A stretch of 64,000 nt of DNA from Reyranella massiliensis 521 (GTDB lineage: Bacteria > Pseudomonadota > Alphaproteobacteria > Reyranellales > Reyranellaceae). Position 1 is the stretch's first letter. Every line of letters begins with the position of its first letter. This document shows positions 44,453 to 54,720 of this stretch, in pieces. The position numbers and the translations under genes are program-made. The stretch covers positions 5,131,788-5,195,787 of the forward strand of contig NZ_HE997181.1 in the NCBI RefSeq assembly GCF_000312425.1, in the 5' to 3' direction. Below the pieces are notes generated by a model. It saw only the letters and a list, made by a program, of their open reading frames with translations. It did not search any database and was not told the DNA's origin.

Positions 44453-44838
44453 GCCGCTGGCTTCTTTTCTACGGGCAGGCGGCTTTCATGCATCTGCGCC
44501 ACCGGCCGGATTTCGTAGCTGCCGGTGCCCGGGTTGGCCTTGGCGAGATCCCTGGCGACGTCGATGGCGCCCTCCAGCGACTCGCAGTCGACGATGTAGA
44601 AGCCGAGAAGCTGTTCCTTGGTTTCGGCGAAGGGACCGTCGATCACCATTTCCTCGCGGCCCTTGCGCAGGGTGGTCGCGGCCGTGGTCGGCAACAATCG
44701 GGCGACGGGGCCGATCCGGCCCTGTTTGGCCAGCTTGTCATGGACCGTGAGCAGCCGGGCCATCGTCTGATCGTGATACTCCTTGGACCAGGAGCCGACG
44801 GCGTCCTCGGAATTGTAGCAAAGGATGGCGTAGAGCAT
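44449..44838 (-). CDS. YCII/DGPF-domain protein, ECF42 partner
   Basis: A 129-residue YCII-related protein with the DGPF motif (VIDGPFAETKEQLLGFYIVDC). Proteins of this family accompany ECF42 sigma factors and may be regulators or targets; their biochemistry is unclear. I start it at the ATG at 44838 (MLYAILCYN), the conserved family N-terminus, rather than the far upstream 44910. It overlaps the sigma start by 4 bases (ATGA). Confidence 0.85.
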   Translation of the reverse strand: MLYAILCYNSEDAVGSWSKEYHDQTMARLLTVHDKLAKQGRIGPVARLLPTTAATTLRKGREEMVIDGPFAETKEQLLGFYIVDCESLEGAIDVARDLAKANPGTGSYEIRPVAQMHESRLPVEKKPAA

Positions 44839-44906
44839 GCAGAAAGGCCCTCTTGTTACCCAGGACGAAGAGATAGGGGCTCTGCCGACAGTTCGGCACA
44901 AATAAT

Positions 44907-45758
44907 TCATCCCTCGGAGGGGAGGGGACTCGCGAAAGGCGTACCCGCCTTGAGAAGCCGATAACGGCCGTCCTGGATTTCCGCTGCCGTCACGATGCCG
45001 GTGCGGGCGCTGCCGCCGTCGAGACCGAGCCGGTCGCCCTCGAACAGGTGCGGGTCTTCGAGGCCGCTGATCGCGCGGTGCTTATCGGGCGGGGTGTGGC
45101 CATGCACCACCAGAGTACCCCCAAATCCACCCTTCCAGTCGAGGAAGCCATGGTTGATCCAGGCCCAGCGCGCCTCCGTGAAGAGGGTCCAGGGCCTGGT
45201 CAGGAACTCGTCCGGGTCGGCATGCGGGTCGAGGCCGCCATGGACGAACAGCGTATTGCCCAGCCGGACGTGCGACCGCATGCCCTGCAGGCGATGTACG
45301 ACGGCGTCGCCCAGCGCCTCGGCCAGCAGCTCTTGGCTCGCGTGCGTTGCAGGATGGCCCGCCTTGGCCGCCATTTGGTCCAGCAGGACATGGCCGCCCA
45401 TGCGCTTGGACAGCCACATGGTCTCTGCCTTGTGGGCGTGCGGTCCGCCGGTGACCGCGAGCATCATCATGATTTCGTGATTGCCCATCAGCCGGTCGAC
45501 ATGGTCGACGTCGTGCGCCTCACCATTTTGGGCCCACAGCTCGAGGACGCGGATGCTGTCCGGCCCGCGATTGATCATGTCGCCGAGGTAGATCAGGCGC
45601 CGCCTTCCAGTAGCGTCGCGCGCCAGCCCGGCAATTGCGCCCAGCAACCCCGCCAGCTCATCGGCGCAGCCATGGACGTCGCCAATGGCGAACACCGTCT
45701 CGCCCTTGACGTCGAACGGGGCGGATTTCCAGTCGGAGATGGAAACAGGGACGGACAT
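44907..45758 (-). CDS. Calcineurin-like metallophosphoesterase (PPP/ApaH type)
   Basis: A 283-residue phosphoesterase with the full metal-site series: GDVHG (27-31), GDMINRGPDS (GDxxDRG-like, with Asn replacing Asp), GNHE (around 92), HGGLD and HGHTP. The pattern fits bacterial serine/threonine protein phosphatase or diadenosine tetraphosphatase-like enzymes. The Asp to Asn change in GDxVDRG is worth noting. Substrate unknown. Stand-alone gene, divergent from the TctC-like gene. Confidence 0.85.
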   Translation of the reverse strand: MSVPVSISDWKSAPFDVKGETVFAIGDVHGCADELAGLLGAIAGLARDATGRRRLIYLGDMINRGPDSIRVLELWAQNGEAHDVDHVDRLMGNHEIMMMLAVTGGPHAHKAETMWLSKRMGGHVLLDQMAAKAGHPATHASQELLAEALGDAVVHRLQGMRSHVRLGNTLFVHGGLDPHADPDEFLTRPWTLFTEARWAWINHGFLDWKGGFGGTLVVHGHTPPDKHRAISGLEDPHLFEGDRLGLDGGSARTGIVTAAEIQDGRYRLLKAGTPFASPLPSEG

Positions 45759-45844
45759 GTCCGGAATGCTAGCTCCATTCCCGACCCAAATCCCGTGCTA
45801 TGCTGGGGCATCCGACGCAGATCGGAAGCACTGGGAGGATGACG

Positions 45845-46819
45845 ATGACAGGCTTGAACCGCCGTCGCGTTCTGGCGTCCGTGGTGGGGGGTGCGCTTGC
45901 TGCACCGGCGTTGGTCCGCGCCCAAGGATCCTGGAAACCCGACAAACCTATTACGATCTACAACCCGCTGGCGGCCGGCGGCGTGTGCGACGTGCACTTG
46001 CGTTTCCTCGGTGAGCGGGTGAGCCGCAAGTGGGGCCAGCAGATCATCGTCGATGTGAAGGCGGGTGCCGGCGCGACACTCGCGGCGGCGCAGATGGTGA
46101 ACACCAAGCCGGACGGCTACACGATCGCCTGCATGACCATCAACAGCCTGCGCTACCCGCATTACCAGGCGGCGAACTGGCATCCGCTGCGAGACTTCTC
46201 CTACATCATCGGCCTGTCCGAATTCACCTTCGGCGTCGTCGTCCGCGCCGATGCACCCTGGAAGACGATCGGTGAACTGATCGACGCCGGCAAGCGCGAC
46301 CCCGAGAAGCTGAACTACGGCACCAGCGGCGTCGGAGGTACGGGCCATTTGCTGATGCTCGAAACCGAGCAGGCCACCGGCGCGCGCTTCACCCATATTC
46401 CCTACAAGGGCGGCGCGGAATGGATGCCGGCGCTGCTGGGTGGTCATATCCAGTTCGTGCCCGACGGCGCGGCATGGGCACCTTTCGTCGAAAGCGGAAA
46501 GGTGCGTGTGCTGGCGATGGCGACGGAGAAGCGCTTCGGCCTCTATCCCGACAAACCGACTCTGATCGAAAGCGGTATCAATGCCGTGGCCGTCAGCCCC
46601 TACGGCCTGGTCGGACCCAGGGACCTACCGCCGCAGATCATCCAGGCCCTGCACGATGCGATCAAGGAAGCGATGGCCGATCCCGGCCATCAGCCGCTTC
46701 TGGACAAGTACATCCAGGAACCCTGGTATCGCGATCCCGCCGGTTATCGCACCTTCGCCGAGAAGTACTATGTCGACATCAAGCCGACATTGGTGAAAGC
46801 AGGGCTGGCGAAAGCGTGA
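45845..46819 (+). CDS. Tripartite tricarboxylate transporter substrate-binding protein (Bug/TctC family), orphan
   Basis: A 324-residue periplasmic binding protein. The start at 45845 has GGGAGG at good spacing, and the protein begins with a twin-arginine-like signal (LNRRRVLASVVGGALAAPAL, cleavage near ALVRAQ). The Bug fold landmarks are KPITIYNPLAAGGVCDVHLR, VDVKAGAGATLAAAQM, YGTSGVGGTGHLLMLE and HIPYKGGAEWMPALLGG. It would bind a carboxylate. No TctA or TctB membrane subunit is in the window, as is common for these proteins. Confidence 0.88.
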   Translation: MTGLNRRRVLASVVGGALAAPALVRAQGSWKPDKPITIYNPLAAGGVCDVHLRFLGERVSRKWGQQIIVDVKAGAGATLAAAQMVNTKPDGYTIACMTINSLRYPHYQAANWHPLRDFSYIIGLSEFTFGVVVRADAPWKTIGELIDAGKRDPEKLNYGTSGVGGTGHLLMLETEQATGARFTHIPYKGGAEWMPALLGGHIQFVPDGAAWAPFVESGKVRVLAMATEKRFGLYPDKPTLIESGINAVAVSPYGLVGPRDLPPQIIQALHDAIKEAMADPGHQPLLDKYIQEPWYRDPAGYRTFAEKYYVDIKPTLVKAGLAKA

Positions 46820-46843
46820 GGACTGCTTTGAGGCGAACCCGGC

Positions 46844-48064
46844 CTAGCGAGAGTCGTTCTCGCGGATGAAGGTGCGTACGCGCGGCATGATCTGCTCGCG
46901 CCACTTGCGGCCGTTGAAGATGCCGTAGTGGCCGACCCGCGGCTGTTCCCAGTGCGCATGGCGGGCGCCGGGAATGTTGGGAGTCAGCGCATGCGCGGCC
47001 TTGGTCTGGCCGACGCCGGAGATGTCGTCGAGCTCGCCCTCGACCGTCATCAGCGCGGTTTCCATGAACGACGGGTCGATCTTGCGGCCGCGGCTCACCC
47101 AGGCGCCGCGCGGAAGCAGATGCTCCTTGAACACGACCTGAATGGTCTGCAGGTAGAACTCGGCGGTGAGATCCATCACCGCGAGATATTCGTCGTAGAA
47201 GGCGCGATGGCCAGCCGATGAATCGCCGTCGCCTTTGATCAGATGCTCGAACTGGCGCATGTGGGCGTTCACATGCCGGTCGAGGTTCATGCTGATGAAG
47301 CTGGTGAGCTGCAGGAAGCCGGGATAGACCCGGCGCAGCGCGCCGGGATAGTTGAGCGGCACTGTCGAGATGACGTTCTGGCGGAACCACATCATCGAAT
47401 TACGCATGGCGAGGTCGTTGGGGACCGTCGGGCTGATGCGTGTATCGATCGGGCCACCCATCAGGGTGATGGATTTGGGCTGACGCGGATCCTTCGCCTC
47501 GGCCATCAGCGCCGCCGCTCCCATTACCGGCACCGAAGGCTGGCAGACGGCAATCACGTGAACGTCCGGGCCGAGATAGCGGCAGAATTCGATGACGTAG
47601 TCGATATAGTCGTCGAGGTCGAAATTGCCCTGGGCCAGCGGCACCTCGCGCGCGTCGATCCAGTCGGTGATGTGCACGTCGTGGTCGGGCAGCAGCGCCT
47701 CGACCGTGCCGCGGAGCAGGGTGGCGAAATGGCCGCTCAAGGGCGCCACGACCAAAACCTTGGGGTCGCGCCGCGTCGTGTCCCGGCGGAAATGCAGGAG
47801 CTGCCCGAACGGCTTGCGCAGCAGGATCTCTTCGTTGACCGCGACGGTTTCCTCGCCGACCTGCGTCGTGTTCAGCCCGAAGGCAGGCTTGGCATAGGTC
47901 TGGGTGAGGCGGGCCACAATCTCGGCGCCGGCCGCGACAGACTTGCCGAACCATGTATCAGCCCACGGATTGTAGGGGCTTGAATAGGCCTGCTCGAGCA
48001 CGTTCGCCCAAAGGCGGACCGGCGTCGCGAGCTGCCGCTGGAATTCATAGGCTTGATAGAGCAT
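46844..48064 (-). CDS. phaZ: Intracellular polyhydroxyalkanoate depolymerase
   Basis: A 406-residue PHB depolymerase of the intracellular type, which releases hydroxybutyrate units from storage granules. The nucleophile motif is VIAVCQPSVP with Cys174 in the lipase-box position, as in Cupriavidus PhaZ1. The N-terminus MLYQAYEFQRQLATPVRLWA and the C-terminal HYGIFNGRKWREQIMPRVR are characteristic. Upstream, the intergenic region holds the TGCACTGCACAA element, a candidate site for the PHA regulator PhaR. No PHA synthase is in the window. Confidence 0.92.
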   Translation of the reverse strand: MLYQAYEFQRQLATPVRLWANVLEQAYSSPYNPWADTWFGKSVAAGAEIVARLTQTYAKPAFGLNTTQVGEETVAVNEEILLRKPFGQLLHFRRDTTRRDPKVLVVAPLSGHFATLLRGTVEALLPDHDVHITDWIDAREVPLAQGNFDLDDYIDYVIEFCRYLGPDVHVIAVCQPSVPVMGAAALMAEAKDPRQPKSITLMGGPIDTRISPTVPNDLAMRNSMMWFRQNVISTVPLNYPGALRRVYPGFLQLTSFISMNLDRHVNAHMRQFEHLIKGDGDSSAGHRAFYDEYLAVMDLTAEFYLQTIQVVFKEHLLPRGAWVSRGRKIDPSFMETALMTVEGELDDISGVGQTKAAHALTPNIPGARHAHWEQPRVGHYGIFNGRKWREQIMPRVRTFIRENDSR

Positions 48065-48109
48065 CCGGCCGGGATTGTACGCCTGGCCGAAGGCTTGTCA
48101 CTTTAATAG

Positions 48110-48121
48110 TGCACTGCACAA
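48110..48121. repeat. TGCACTGCACAA element upstream of phaZ
   Basis: The 12-mer TGCACTGCACAA at 48110-48121, 46 bases upstream of the phaZ start, is repeated exactly at 29632-29643. TGC-rich elements bind PhaR in other alphaproteobacteria. A regulatory role is a guess. Confidence 0.35.
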
Positions 48122-48151
48122 ATAAGGCAGATTCAACGACTTAGGTCGAAT

Positions 48152-48733
48152 TTACAGCAAACGACCCACAGTATTGGCGATCTGCTCGGCTTTGGCATCG
48201 TGCGTGAAGTGGGTGACGAACCGGCCATTGCGGTCGAGCAGATAGACGATGGACGAATGGTCCATCAGATAGGGCCCGCCATCCTTGCCCGGGACCTTCT
48301 GATAGTAGACGCGGTAGGCGCGCGCCACGTCGGCGACCTGCTGGGGCGTGCCGGTAAGGCCGATGAAGGTCGGCCCGAAATTGGGGACATACCCCTTGAG
48401 CAGCTCCGGCGTATCGCGTTCCGGATCGACGGTAATGAAGACCAGATTCACCTTCTTGGCGGCATCGGGGCCGAGCTTCTCGACGGCCGTTTCCATCAGC
48501 AGCAGCGAGGTCGGGCAGACGTCCGGGCAGAAGGTGAAGCCGAAATAGATCAGCGTCGGCTTGCCCTTGAGGCTGTCGCTGGTGACCGTGCGGCCGTCCT
48601 GGTCGGTGAGCGTGAAGGGGCCGCCGATGGTCTGCCGCTCGTCGCCCTTGACGACGTCCCAGGCAATCCAGCCGGCGGCGGCGGCAAGAGCTGCGATCCA
48701 CACGCCCAGCAGCGTCTTCATCGTGGCTGACAT
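48152..48733 (-). CDS. SCO1/SenC-family copper chaperone
   Basis: Membrane-anchored thioredoxin-fold protein that supplies copper to the CuA site of cytochrome oxidase. 193 residues with one N-terminal membrane helix (about 9-30) and a periplasmic domain. The copper ligands are the CPDVC motif (FTFCPDVCPTS) and a later His (LMDHSSIVYLL). I chose the ATG at 48733 (MSATMKTLLG); the ATG at 48721 is equally possible. No oxidase genes are in the window. Divergent from the NDH-2 gene. Confidence 0.9.
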   Translation of the reverse strand: MSATMKTLLGVWIAALAAAAGWIAWDVVKGDERQTIGGPFTLTDQDGRTVTSDSLKGKPTLIYFGFTFCPDVCPTSLLLMETAVEKLGPDAAKKVNLVFITVDPERDTPELLKGYVPNFGPTFIGLTGTPQQVADVARAYRVYYQKVPGKDGGPYLMDHSSIVYLLDRNGRFVTHFTHDAKAEQIANTVGRLL

Positions 48734-48796
48734 GGACCCGAAGATGGTCCGAGCCGGGTCGCTCGACAAGCCGGACGCCTCGTCGCACAACAGGAT

Positions 48797-49996
48797 GTGA
48801 CCTCAGCCCGACGCATCCTCGTCCTCGGCGGTGGCTTTGCCGGCCTCTGGAGCGCACTTGCTGCAGCCCGAGCGCGCGAAGCGCTTGGTGCGCAGCAGAT
48901 CGAGGTCGTGCTGCTGAACGACACGCCCTGGCATTCGATCCGCGTGCGCAACTACGAGGCCGATCTTTCGCAGACGCGGGTGGCGCTCGACGAGGTGTTG
49001 ATGCCCGTCGGCGTGCGACGCCTCGAAGGCAGGGTGACGGGCATCGACGTCGCCACGAAGACCGTGACCTACGAGGCCAGGGGACCGCAGACCCTCGGTT
49101 ACGACCGGCTGGTATTCGCTCTGGGCAGCCAGCTTTCGCGGCCCAACTTGCCCGGATTGGCGGAACATGGCTTCGACGTGGATACCTACGGCGCCGCAAT
49201 GCGGCTCAACAAGCATATTGCCGGCTTGGGTCCTCGGACCGCGTCGACGGTGCTGGTGGTGGGCGGCGGCCTGACCGGCATCGAGGCTGCCGCGGAGATG
49301 CCGGGCAAGCTGCGGGCGGCAGGCGTCGCTGCGCCGCGCGTCATCCTCGCCGACCATGCGCCGCGCATCGGTTCGGACATGGGCGAGGGCGCCGTGCCGG
49401 TGATCGAAGAGGCGCTGGCTGCGCTCGGTGTCGAGAGGCGCGGCGGCGTTTCGGTGGCGTCGATCGATGTCGCCGGTGCGACCCTGGCGAGCGGCGAACG
49501 TATCGAGGCGGAGACTGTCGTCTGGTGTGCCGGCATGCGGGCTCATCCGCTGACCGCGGCCTTTCCGGTCACGCGCGATCGATTGGGCCGGCTGCCGGTC
49601 GATTCGTTCCTGAAGATCGAGGGGCTGGCGGCGGAGTTCGCCGCGGGCGACGTCGCGTCGTTCCTGATCGACGGCACGCATTCCTGCGTGATGTCCTGCC
49701 AGCATGGCCGGCCGATGGGCCGCTTTGCCGGTCACAATGCCGTCTGCGATCTGCTGGGCCAACCGATGCTGCCGCTGCGGATCGACTGGTACACGACCAT
49801 CCTCGATCTCGGGCCCTGGGGCGCGCTCTATACCGAGGGGTGGAACCGCAAGGTCATGTCGCAGGGCCAGACGGCCAAGCGCACCAAGGAAACGATCAAC
49901 CGCGAACGCATCTATCCGCCGCGGACCGGCGGCCGGCAGGCGATCCTTGATGCGGCGGCACCGACGGTGCAGACACCACCAGTTCGTTACGAGTGA
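48797..49996 (+). CDS. Type II NADH dehydrogenase-like FAD oxidoreductase
   Basis: A 399-residue two-dinucleotide-binding flavoprotein. The FAD site is ILVLGGGFAGLWSALAA, the NADH site is VLVVGGGLTGIEAAAEMPG, and the second FAD contact is AAGDVASF. This fits NDH-2, a non-proton-pumping NADH:quinone oxidoreductase on the inner face of the membrane; a sulfide:quinone or ferredoxin reductase-type partner is a possible alternative. The start is GTG at 48797 with AGGA close upstream. Flavin reductase follows after 9 bases. Confidence 0.85.
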   Translation: MTSARRILVLGGGFAGLWSALAAARAREALGAQQIEVVLLNDTPWHSIRVRNYEADLSQTRVALDEVLMPVGVRRLEGRVTGIDVATKTVTYEARGPQTLGYDRLVFALGSQLSRPNLPGLAEHGFDVDTYGAAMRLNKHIAGLGPRTASTVLVVGGGLTGIEAAAEMPGKLRAAGVAAPRVILADHAPRIGSDMGEGAVPVIEEALAALGVERRGGVSVASIDVAGATLASGERIEAETVVWCAGMRAHPLTAAFPVTRDRLGRLPVDSFLKIEGLAAEFAAGDVASFLIDGTHSCVMSCQHGRPMGRFAGHNAVCDLLGQPMLPLRIDWYTTILDLGPWGALYTEGWNRKVMSQGQTAKRTKETINRERIYPPRTGGRQAILDAAAPTVQTPPVRYE

Positions 49997-50005
49997 GGGG
50001 GAACG

Positions 50006-50641
50006 ATGTTCTACGATACCGCCAAGCGCGATCATGGATTGCCGCAGGACCCGTTGAAGGCGGTGATCGTGCCGCGGCCGATCGGCTGGATTTCGACGGT
50101 CGACAAGCAAGGCCGAGTAAATCTGGCACCCTACAGCTTCTACAACGGTGTCGGCGAGTTTCCGCCGATGGTCTACTTCGCCATCACCGGCACCTACGGC
50201 GATACGCCAACCAAGCACAGCCGCATGAACGCCGAGGAGACCGGCGAGTTCGTCGTCAACATGGTGGCGGGCACGTTGAGCGAGAAGATGAACATCACCA
50301 CCGCGATGGTGGCCTATGGTGTCGATGAGATGAAGCTCGCCGGGCTGACGCCGGAACCCTGCCGCTTCGTGAAGCCGCCGCGGGTCAAGGAGTCACCTGT
50401 GGCGCTGGAGTGCAAGTACTGGAAGACGATCGAGCTGCCGGTCGAGAAGGGCCACGAGGAAAAGCGTGGCTCCATCGTGCTGGGCCATGTGGTCGGCGTG
50501 CACATCGACGACTCCATCCTGAAGGATGGACGGGTCGATATCATGGCCTTCAAGCCGGTCGCGCGGCTGGGCTACAGCGAATACACCACCACTGAGAACG
50601 TCTGGCGGATGCGCCGTCCCGACGATCCCCGATATCAGTGA
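50006..50641 (+). CDS. Flavin reductase family protein (FMN-binding split barrel)
   Basis: A 211-residue FMN-binding split-barrel protein. Motifs are VPRPIGWISTVDKQGRVNLAPYSFYNGV and NAEETGEFVVNMV, then ESPVALECKYWKTIELP. Such proteins reduce flavin with NAD(P)H for a partner monooxygenase, or act as oxidoreductases themselves. It is probably cotranscribed with the NDH-2 gene. Its stop overlaps the end of the convergent amidase gene by 7 bases. Confidence 0.88.
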   Translation: MFYDTAKRDHGLPQDPLKAVIVPRPIGWISTVDKQGRVNLAPYSFYNGVGEFPPMVYFAITGTYGDTPTKHSRMNAEETGEFVVNMVAGTLSEKMNITTAMVAYGVDEMKLAGLTPEPCRFVKPPRVKESPVALECKYWKTIELPVEKGHEEKRGSIVLGHVVGVHIDDSILKDGRVDIMAFKPVARLGYSEYTTTENVWRMRRPDDPRYQ

Positions 50642-51990
50642 GCTGAAACGACTGGCGCCACGCTGCGCGCCATCGCCAGCACGCGCCTGTCGGCCATCGC
50701 CTCGCCCATCAGCATGAAGCCGACCGGCAGTTCGCCGGCGGCATGGCAGGGTAGGCTGATGCCGCAACGGTCGAGGAAATTACCGACTGTGGTGTTACGC
50801 AGCAGCAGCATGTTCTTCCTGGTGAAGCCGTCGGCCGTCGAGACCTCGTCGAGGGTCGGCGCCACGATAGCGCAGGTCGGCATGATCACCGCGTCGTAGT
50901 TCGCCGTGATCGCCGCAACGCGGCGCTGCAGGTCGGCCCGCTTGCCGAGCAGCTCGATATAGTCGGCCGCGTTCATCTCCTTGCCCCGCAGGATGCGCGG
51001 GGCCACGAGCTGGTCGTAGTCGTTGTGCCGGCGGGCGATCAGGTCCCTGTGCCAGGCATAGGCTTCGGAGGCGGCAAATCCGCCCTTGGCATTGATGGCC
51101 GGCAGCTCGTTCAGCTCGACGAGATCGATCTGCTCGATCTTCACGCCCTTGGCCGAGAGCGCCTTGCAGGCACGCTCGAAGGCCGTGGCGACGACAGGGT
51201 CGAGTTCGTCCATCACGAACTGTTTGGGGATCGCGAAGCGGAGGCCGGAAAGCGGGGCGGCGGCCGGCACCGAGATCGGCTCGCCGGCGAACACGGCATC
51301 GACGATGGCACAGTCTTCAACCGAGTTGGCGAGGGGGCCGATCGAGTCGAGCGAAGTCGACAGCGGCACGACACCGTCGATCGGCACGCGCCGCGCCGTC
51401 GGCTTGAAGCCCGTGAGGCCGCAGACCGCGGCGGGGATGCGGACGGAGCCGCCGGTATCGGTGCCCAGTGCGGCTACGGCCATGCGGTCCGCGACCGAGA
51501 CGGCAGCGCCGGAGGAGGAGCCGCCCGGCACGCGCTTGCGGTCGGCAGGATTGCCGGGCGTGCCGTAATGCGGGTTGAAGCCGACGCCCGAGAAGGCAAA
51601 CTCGCTCATGTTGGTACTGCCGACGATCACCGCGCCGGCGGCCCGCAGGCGCGCAACGACAGGCGCGTCTGCAGCAGCCGGCTTGGCATCGTCGAGGGCA
51701 ATCGAGCCAGCGAGCGTCGTCTCACCTGCGACGTCGCAGAGGTTCTTGATCGAAACGGGAATGCCGGCGAGCGGCGAAGGAACGAGCCCCGCCTTGCGCT
51801 GGATGTCGCTGGCCTCGGCGGTGGCGAGGGCCTGTGATCTCCACACTTTGACGAAAGCGCGCTTGCCTTCGCCCTTGGGATCCTCGATGCGCGCCAGCGC
51901 CTCTTCGGCGAGCTGGCGGGAAGTGGTACGGCCGGCGGCCAGATCCGCGGCGAGCTGCCCTATAGTGGGATTCTGCGTCGGGTTGGCCAT
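50635..51990 (-). CDS. Amidase signature-family amidase
   Basis: A 451-residue amidase of the Ser-cisSer-Lys family. The triad is K82 (SIKNLCD), S158 in PGGSSSGAA, and S182 in GTDTGGSVRIPA. The length and lack of a GatA-type partner suggest a stand-alone amidase on a small amide. AGGAGT precedes the ATG at 51990. It starts 8 bases after the acetyl-CoA synthetase gene, so the two are cotranscribed, and an acyl amide yielding acetate-like products would fit, though this is speculation. Confidence 0.9.
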   Translation of the reverse strand: MANPTQNPTIGQLAADLAAGRTTSRQLAEEALARIEDPKGEGKRAFVKVWRSQALATAEASDIQRKAGLVPSPLAGIPVSIKNLCDVAGETTLAGSIALDDAKPAAADAPVVARLRAAGAVIVGSTNMSEFAFSGVGFNPHYGTPGNPADRKRVPGGSSSGAAVSVADRMAVAALGTDTGGSVRIPAAVCGLTGFKPTARRVPIDGVVPLSTSLDSIGPLANSVEDCAIVDAVFAGEPISVPAAAPLSGLRFAIPKQFVMDELDPVVATAFERACKALSAKGVKIEQIDLVELNELPAINAKGGFAASEAYAWHRDLIARRHNDYDQLVAPRILRGKEMNAADYIELLGKRADLQRRVAAITANYDAVIMPTCAIVAPTLDEVSTADGFTRKNMLLLRNTTVGNFLDRCGISLPCHAAGELPVGFMLMGEAMADRRVLAMARSVAPVVSAH

Positions 51991-51998
51991 CGGACTCC

Positions 51999-53936
<1,938 letters not shown>

Positions 53937-54042
53937 GGCATTCCTCCCGTATCGCTAGGCTTAAGCCGGCAATTAGCTGCGTTCTAGCGCGCCGTGATCG
54001 CGCTCGGCAATTCGACTTTGGCCGCGCCCTGCGGCAGCAGTT

Positions 54043-54714
54043 TCACTCGGTGAACCAGGTCGTGAAGTCCTGGATCGGCGCACGTTCGGTGATCAGGCTG
54101 TTAGGGACCACATCAGGATCGGCATGACCCAGCGCCAGGCCGCAGATGACGACCTGGTCCTCGGGAATCTTGAGCTCGCGCCGCACGACATGCTGATAGC
54201 GGCTGAACGCCGCCTGCGGACAGGTGTGCAGTCCCTTCTCGCGGGCCAGCAGCATAAGCTGATCGAGAAAGATGCCACAGTCGATCCACTGGCCGTTACC
54301 CATGCGCTTTTCGACGCAGAGAATCATTCCGACCGGGGCATCGAAAAATTCGTAGTTCTTGCGGAACTGCTTCATCATGCCGGCGGCGTCGCCGCGCGGC
54401 ACGCCAAGGAGCGTGTAGAGCTGCTTGCCGACAAGCTTGCGGCGCGTGTCGTAGACCGGCGTGAATTCCTTGGGATAGACGTCGTATTCGCCGCCCGGCC
54501 CGTGATCGCCCTCGTCCATCGCCTTCAGGATTGCGGCCGACAGGCGTTGCCGGGCCTTGCCCATGGTGACGTAGAGCTTCCAGGGCTGAAGATTACCGTT
54601 CGATGCTGCGCGGTTGGCATTGGTGATGATCCATTCGATGTCGGCCTTGGCCACGGGCTCGGACTTGAAGACCCGCATCGAGCGGCGGGAATTGATGGCT
54701 TCGGACACGCGCAT
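54043..54714 (-). CDS. Nitroreductase family protein
   Basis: FMN-dependent oxidoreductase, 223 residues. The opening AINSRRSMRVFKSEPV and AASNGNLQPWKLYV form the FMN phosphate site, and the C-terminal ICGLALGHAD is usual. NAD(P)H-dependent reduction of nitro compounds or quinones is expected. The ATG at 54714 lies 6 bases from the fusion gene stop, so it is probably cotranscribed with the VOC-hydrolase and DinB genes. Confidence 0.9.
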   Translation of the reverse strand: MRVSEAINSRRSMRVFKSEPVAKADIEWIITNANRAASNGNLQPWKLYVTMGKARQRLSAAILKAMDEGDHGPGGEYDVYPKEFTPVYDTRRKLVGKQLYTLLGVPRGDAAGMMKQFRKNYEFFDAPVGMILCVEKRMGNGQWIDCGIFLDQLMLLAREKGLHTCPQAAFSRYQHVVRRELKIPEDQVVICGLALGHADPDVVPNSLITERAPIQDFTTWFTE

Positions 54715-54720
54715 GGACAG

